Shown here piece after piece: positions 7,494-10,461 of a DNA stretch of 10,461 nt. The notes below the pieces were generated by a model that was given only the letters and a program-made list of their open reading frames with translations, searched no databases and was not told the DNA's origin. The stretch spans positions 1 through 10,461 of the forward strand of contig JBMNTS010000041.1 of assembly GCA_050945855.1 (NCBI GenBank), written 5' to 3'. The position numbers were made by a program, and so were the translations under genes. The number at the start of each line of letters is the position of its first letter. The first letter of the stretch is position 1. This stretch comes from CAYSNP01 sp050945855. Lineage in GTDB: Bacteria > Bacillota > Clostridia > Christensenellales > DTU072.

Positions 7494-8977
7494 ATTTGAG
7501 GTCGTTTTAACGATTTATTAAATTTATTTATTTTCTTGGCGTTTTTGCGGTTTTGTATCAGACGCTTAATGCTGTTGCCTCCCGCGGCATTGGCAAAAAA
7601 GCGGAGCATGTCCCTTTTGCCTTTAATAAACCCGGGATTGACGGTGTCTATTTTAGCATAATTGACGCCGTGCTTGTCAAGTAAAAGGCAAAACTGCGCT
7701 GCCCTCTCCTCAAAGTCCTCATAGTCTTTGTCTTGCGCTCCCAACCAGCCCGTTTCCGCCAAAGCCAGCAGTCTGGGATAGGTCATATATTCCAGCCTTG
7801 CTCTGTCCGCCACATATTCCGTCCAGAGCGGGGCTTCCACTCCCCAAAGGGCGTTCATTTCTTTTTTGTTTAATTTTAAATCGTACTCGTAGGTTTTTCT
7901 GAGAGGGGTCATACCGTAAGGATAATCAAGATAGTAGTACATAAACGGGCTGAGAATGATTTTGCAGCCGCGCTCATCCGCCGCCAGCGTCACCTGTTCG
8001 CTTGCCCTGCCCGGCTGCCAATGCTGAACGATAAGGGTAGGGCTGGAATTTTTGGCTTTGGCGCCGTCATTCCAGATTATTGCCTTTTTGCCTTTGGATA
8101 AAACATATTGCTCCACCCTCGCCATAAAATGCGCCTGAAGCTGCTCGGTGTCCTGCAAGTCGTTTTCCTTAATCATGGCTATGCAGTCTTTGCACTCTAT
8201 TACGTGAGTCTTGATGGCCTCGTCTCCGCCCAGATGAATGTATGGGAAGGGGAAAAGCTCCATAACCTCGTCAAGCATCTCATATATAAATTTGTACGTG
8301 CTTTCCTTGCCCATGCAAGCGATATCGGGATGAATGCCGAACTCCGTCTTGACGTCCACCTCTTCGCCCTTGCAGGAAAGAAAAGGATAGGCGTGTATGG
8401 CGGCGGAAAAATGACCGGGCATATCAATTTCCGGCAACACGTCTATATGCAAAGCGGCGGCATATTCCACCACCTCTTTAATTTCCGCCTTGGAGTAATA
8501 TCCGCCGTGAGGCGTTTTGTCCCCTTTGGTTTGCGAGCGCATACTGCTCTTCTTGGTCAAATCGGGATAAGCGTCTATCTTAATACGCCAGCCCTGGTCA
8601 TCGGTAAGATGCCAGTGAAAAACGTTAAGTTTTAACAGCGACATCAAAAATAGTTGTCTTTTTATCTCGGCAACGCTGAAAAAATGCCTTGAGCAATCCA
8701 GCATGTATCCTCTGTATTCATATTTGGGACAGTCCTCTATGGAACAATACGGCAGGCCTATCCCCGACTGCGCGCTGATTTGCCGCAGCGTTTCGCGCGC
8801 GTAAAACACGCCCTTTTCCGAGCCGCCCGTTATCCTGATGCCGGACTCGTCCACATTGATGGTATATCCTTCTTTGGGCAGGGAAAAGTCAATTTGCGTG
8901 GTTTCTTCTTTTTTTGCAATAAGTTTTTTTACGGGGTCAAAGTACGCCTTGACAGGCTTCGGTACCAATTTTATCAT
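7484..8977 (-). CDS. Glycoside hydrolase family 20 beta-N-acetylhexosaminidase (no signal peptide)
   Basis: This 497-residue enzyme should remove terminal GlcNAc or GalNAc from glycans by the substrate-assisted GH20 mechanism. Residues about 3-80 match the small GH20b domain preceding the barrel. The barrel starts at YEYRGYMLDCSRHF (87-99; Arg89 is the usual substrate-binding arginine) and continues with NVFHWHLTDDQGWR (118-131) and LPEIDMPGH (181-189). The catalytic pair Asp252-Glu253 is in YIHLGGDEA (246-254). Late-barrel motifs are IIWNDG (300-305), HWQPG (319-323), YYLDYPYG (348-355) and GVEAPLWTE (379-387). The N-terminus has no signal peptide, so it should act in the cytoplasm on imported di- or oligosaccharides or recycled wall fragments, unlike its exported neighbours. 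The C-terminal tail is strongly basic (about 468-494). ATG 8977 has an excellent Shine-Dalgarno, AAGGAG, seven bases away. Substrate (mucin, N-glycan, chitin or peptidoglycan origin) cannot be decided from sequence. Confidence 0.96.
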   Translation of the reverse strand: MIKLVPKPVKAYFDPVKKLIAKKEETTQIDFSLPKEGYTINVDESGIRITGGSEKGVFYARETLRQISAQSGIGLPYCSIEDCPKYEYRGYMLDCSRHFFSVAEIKRQLFLMSLLKLNVFHWHLTDDQGWRIKIDAYPDLTKKSSMRSQTKGDKTPHGGYYSKAEIKEVVEYAAALHIDVLPEIDMPGHFSAAIHAYPFLSCKGEEVDVKTEFGIHPDIACMGKESTYKFIYEMLDEVMELFPFPYIHLGGDEAIKTHVIECKDCIAMIKENDLQDTEQLQAHFMARVEQYVLSKGKKAIIWNDGAKAKNSSPTLIVQHWQPGRASEQVTLAADERGCKIILSPFMYYYLDYPYGMTPLRKTYEYDLKLNKKEMNALWGVEAPLWTEYVADRARLEYMTYPRLLALAETGWLGAQDKDYEDFEERAAQFCLLLDKHGVNYAKIDTVNPGFIKGKRDMLRFFANAAGGNSIKRLIQNRKNAKKINKFNKSLKRPQMEG

Positions 8978-8984
8978 TATCCTA

Positions 8985-8990
8985 CTCCTT
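8985..8990 (-). promoter_or_regulatory. Strong ribosome binding site of the GH20 gene, overlapping the lipoprotein stop codon
   Basis: On the minus strand AAGGAG (8990-8985) lies seven bases before ATG 8977. Its first two bases are the last two of the lipoprotein gene's TAA stop (8991-8989). This fixes the GH20 start and suggests efficient re-initiation after the upstream gene. Confidence 0.85.
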
Positions 8991-9684
8991 ATACTGTAAT
9001 TGATTTGGAAGGTAATTTTATTATGTGCACTCCGTCACTGATGTCGATTTTGCTTATTACGACTGTTTCGCCGTCGGTTTGATTAAGGTCTATCTTAATT
9101 ATATCCGTATCCTGTTTTACGCTTTGCGCATTAGCATTATACCACAAGATTTTTATTCCATCTTCTTTTTCTTCATAGCTTGCGGCGCCGCCCGCGCCCA
9201 GGGCGGTAAAAGTCTTGAAAATATTTGTGTCAGGCGCGCTTAACGTAAAGGTCGCGGCGTAAATGCCCTCCCCGTATTCCGCAAGGTTTTTCAGCGAAAT
9301 AATAATGCTGTTGCCCTCTCTGCGCGCAAGCACTCTGGCATAGGTATTGACGGCGACCTCGTTTTTGCCCACCGTGTAAAACAGCTTTGCGGACTGCCCG
9401 CCGTAATTTACGCTTAGCTGTCCCTCGTTGATTGTTTTGCCCGTGTCAAAACCCGTCACCATGCTTTCCGTGATTTTTTTCTGCTCCTTGTTTCCGTCCC
9501 AGTAAATTATATTCATATATGCGTTGGATAAATCCAACTGTTCGTCAATCTTGTAATCAATCTTAAAAGAGCCGGGCAAAACCTCTATGCGCTGCACAGC
9601 CTTATCTTCGCCGTTCCCGTTGCAGGATGCAAGCGAAAGCAGAATTATTATCAAAATCGCAATCACTGTTAACCGCTTTTTCAT
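8989..9684 (-). CDS. Lipoprotein with Big_3-like Ig domain and possible cohesin-like domain
   Basis: This 231-residue protein starts with a lipoprotein signal: MKKR, a hydrophobic stretch at 6-19, and lipobox LASC with acceptor Cys21, then a polar Gly/Asn/Glu linker. It should be lipid-anchored on the outer face of the membrane. Residues about 32-105 resemble a bacterial Ig-like (Big_3) domain: RIEVLPGSFKIDYKIDEQLD near the start and GQLSVNYGGQSAKLFYTV at the end. Residues about 112-220 are a second beta-rich domain whose order resembles cohesin or cohesin-like carbohydrate-associated modules: NSIIISLKNL (125-134), GIYAATFTLSAPD (140-152), then GIKILWYNAN (176-185) and TDIIKIDLN (193-201). 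This second call is weak, made by eye. The start ATG overlaps the dockerin gene's stop (ATGA) and has AAAGGAAG (9693-9700) eight bases upstream. The dockerin-bearing neighbour makes a cohesin-type partner worth considering; an ordinary surface glycan-binding lipoprotein is the alternative. Confidence 0.8.
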   Translation of the reverse strand: MKKRLTVIAILIIILLSLASCNGNGEDKAVQRIEVLPGSFKIDYKIDEQLDLSNAYMNIIYWDGNKEQKKITESMVTGFDTGKTINEGQLSVNYGGQSAKLFYTVGKNEVAVNTYARVLARREGNSIIISLKNLAEYGEGIYAATFTLSAPDTNIFKTFTALGAGGAASYEEKEDGIKILWYNANAQSVKQDTDIIKIDLNQTDGETVVISKIDISDGVHIIKLPSKSITV

Positions 9685-10461
9685 AGATATTGCTTCCTTT
9701 GCGGCGGCGCCACCAGGTTTTGGAAAAACAACAGTAAAGGCTTGGGGTCCGCCTTATTATTGGCGGCTTTTACCCAGTTGATAAAGTCGATTAAGTCGTA
9801 TGCTCCGTCCCCGTCATAATCCACTTCCTCCCCTTTGGAGCCTTTGACGAACTCGGAAGCGAATACGCCAAGGTCGTCGGGAGAAAACACGCCGTCGTTG
9901 TTCATATCCCCGTAAATATTGATGTTCAAGGATACTATCTGCTGCCCCGCCCCGTTGCTGACCAGTATTTTGTAATTGCCGCTTAAATAGAGAGAGGCGT
10001 ACTCCGGTAGCGTATGGTCAATCCTCTCCCCTTGTAAGGTCGTAAGACTGATATCCAGATATGAGTAAAAGTCGTTGAGTCTGATTTTGTCAAACACCTC
10101 GGAAAGACGCAGGCTTTGGTAAATCATTACCTTGCCCGTATACACTTTAAGCTCCTCCTCCGGATAAACGAATAACGGAGAGGGTATGGGGCGTATCGTC
10201 ACCGTAAACGCGCAGCTTTTTGCGCCCAGCGTGACGGTTACGCTCTGTTCCCCGATCTTTGTGGGATTGTAGGCCGTTTGCAGCAGCGAATAATCGGCGA
10301 CCTGTACAACAGCGCCTGAGCTGTATGTCGCTTCTAAAGTCAGTCCCGTAAGATTAATGGCTTCTCCGTAATTATATATGACCTTTGCGGGCGCGCTAAG
10401 CAATTCCAGCGTGTTCACGACATCCACAACGGTAACGGCAAAAAGGCACTCAAAACTCAAA
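9681..10461 (-). CDS. Secreted Big_3/dockerin protein, C-terminal part (5' truncated by window edge)
   Basis: The frame is open to the right edge, so the N-terminus, any signal peptide and any catalytic domain are missing; the TTG at 10460 is probably not the start. The first visible residues (FECLFAVTVVDVV) look like the end of one Ig-like domain. Fragment residues about 17-90 form a Big_3-type domain (LELLSAPAKVIYNYGEAINL near its start, EQSVTVTLGAKSCAFTVTI at its end). Residues 100-182 are beta-rich and unrecognised. A type I dockerin follows at about 183-235 with two EF-hand-like loops: Asp185, Asn187, Asp189, Asp196 in the first (GDMNNDGVFSPDDL) and Asp214, Asp216, Asp218, Asp225 in the second (DYDGDGAYDLID). 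All Ca2+ ligand positions are filled. Positions 10-11 of the loops, which often set cohesin specificity, are Pro-Asp and Leu-Ile rather than Ser-Thr, so classical cellulosome specificity is unlikely. A short tail of about 24 residues follows without an anchor. Dockerins normally bind cohesins, though isolated ones exist in non-cellulosomal bacteria. Confidence 0.85.
   Translation of the reverse strand, partial: LSFECLFAVTVVDVVNTLELLSAPAKVIYNYGEAINLTGLTLEATYSSGAVVQVADYSLLQTAYNPTKIGEQSVTVTLGAKSCAFTVTIRPIPSPLFVYPEEELKVYTGKVMIYQSLRLSEVFDKIRLNDFYSYLDISLTTLQGERIDHTLPEYASLYLSGNYKILVSNGAGQQIVSLNINIYGDMNNDGVFSPDDLGVFASEFVKGSKGEEVDYDGDGAYDLIDFINWVKAANNKADPKPLLLFFQNLVAPPQRKQYL

Noticed and set aside
1..10461. 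CRISPR arrays, tRNA/rRNA genes, insertion sequences, phage genes or inverted-repeat element ends
   Set aside because: Reading both strands, I saw no direct-repeat/spacer pattern, cloverleaf-like segment, transposase, integrase or terminal repeats; the window is almost fully occupied by the eight coding regions.

Overview
The window looks like chromosomal DNA from a Gram-positive, low-to-moderate G+C anaerobe of the Clostridia type, probably gut or rumen associated. This is inferred from gene content: a BspA-type leucine-rich-repeat surface protein, a VanW/G5 envelope protein, a small single-anchor type I signal peptidase, a lipoprotein, and a dockerin-bearing secreted protein. No rRNA or other phylogenetic marker is present, so the assignment is tentative. 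Almost every base is coding, and no stretch longer than about 45 bases lacks a gene.

Layout. On the plus strand, positions 1-1437 hold the C-terminal 478 residues of a BspA-like LRR protein whose start lies outside the window. A 41-base gap follows, with a sigma-E-like promoter match and no Shine-Dalgarno sequence. Next comes a complete membrane-anchored VanW-family protein (1479-2717). From 2676 to the right edge everything is on the minus strand. The last 42 bases of the VanW gene overlap the end of the minus-strand block tail to tail.

The minus-strand block reads right to left as one tightly packed presumptive operon of six genes: (1) the C-terminal part of a secreted protein with Big_3-type Ig-like domain(s) and a two-repeat dockerin; (2) a lipoprotein with a Big_3-like domain and a possible cohesin-like domain; (3) a GH20 beta-N-acetylhexosaminidase without a signal peptide; (4) a P-type Ca2+-ATPase; (5) an alpha/beta-hydrolase-like protein lacking the nucleophilic serine; (6) signal peptidase I. 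Junctions are ATGA overlaps (9681-9684 and 3197-3200) or gaps of 11, 0 and 3 bases, so translational coupling is likely throughout. The promoter lies beyond the right edge.

How the genes may work together (inference). Proteins 1 and 2 are surface or exported products. The dockerin needs Ca2+ to fold, and the pump moves Ca2+ out of the cytoplasm. GH20 would trim GlcNAc or GalNAc from imported glycans or cell-wall fragments. LepB could process exported products such as protein 1; the lipoprotein would instead need the lipoprotein signal peptidase. The most interesting leads are the possible cohesin-like lipoprotein beside a dockerin protein, the pseudo-hydrolase, and the apparently leaderless VanW start under a sigma-E-like promoter.
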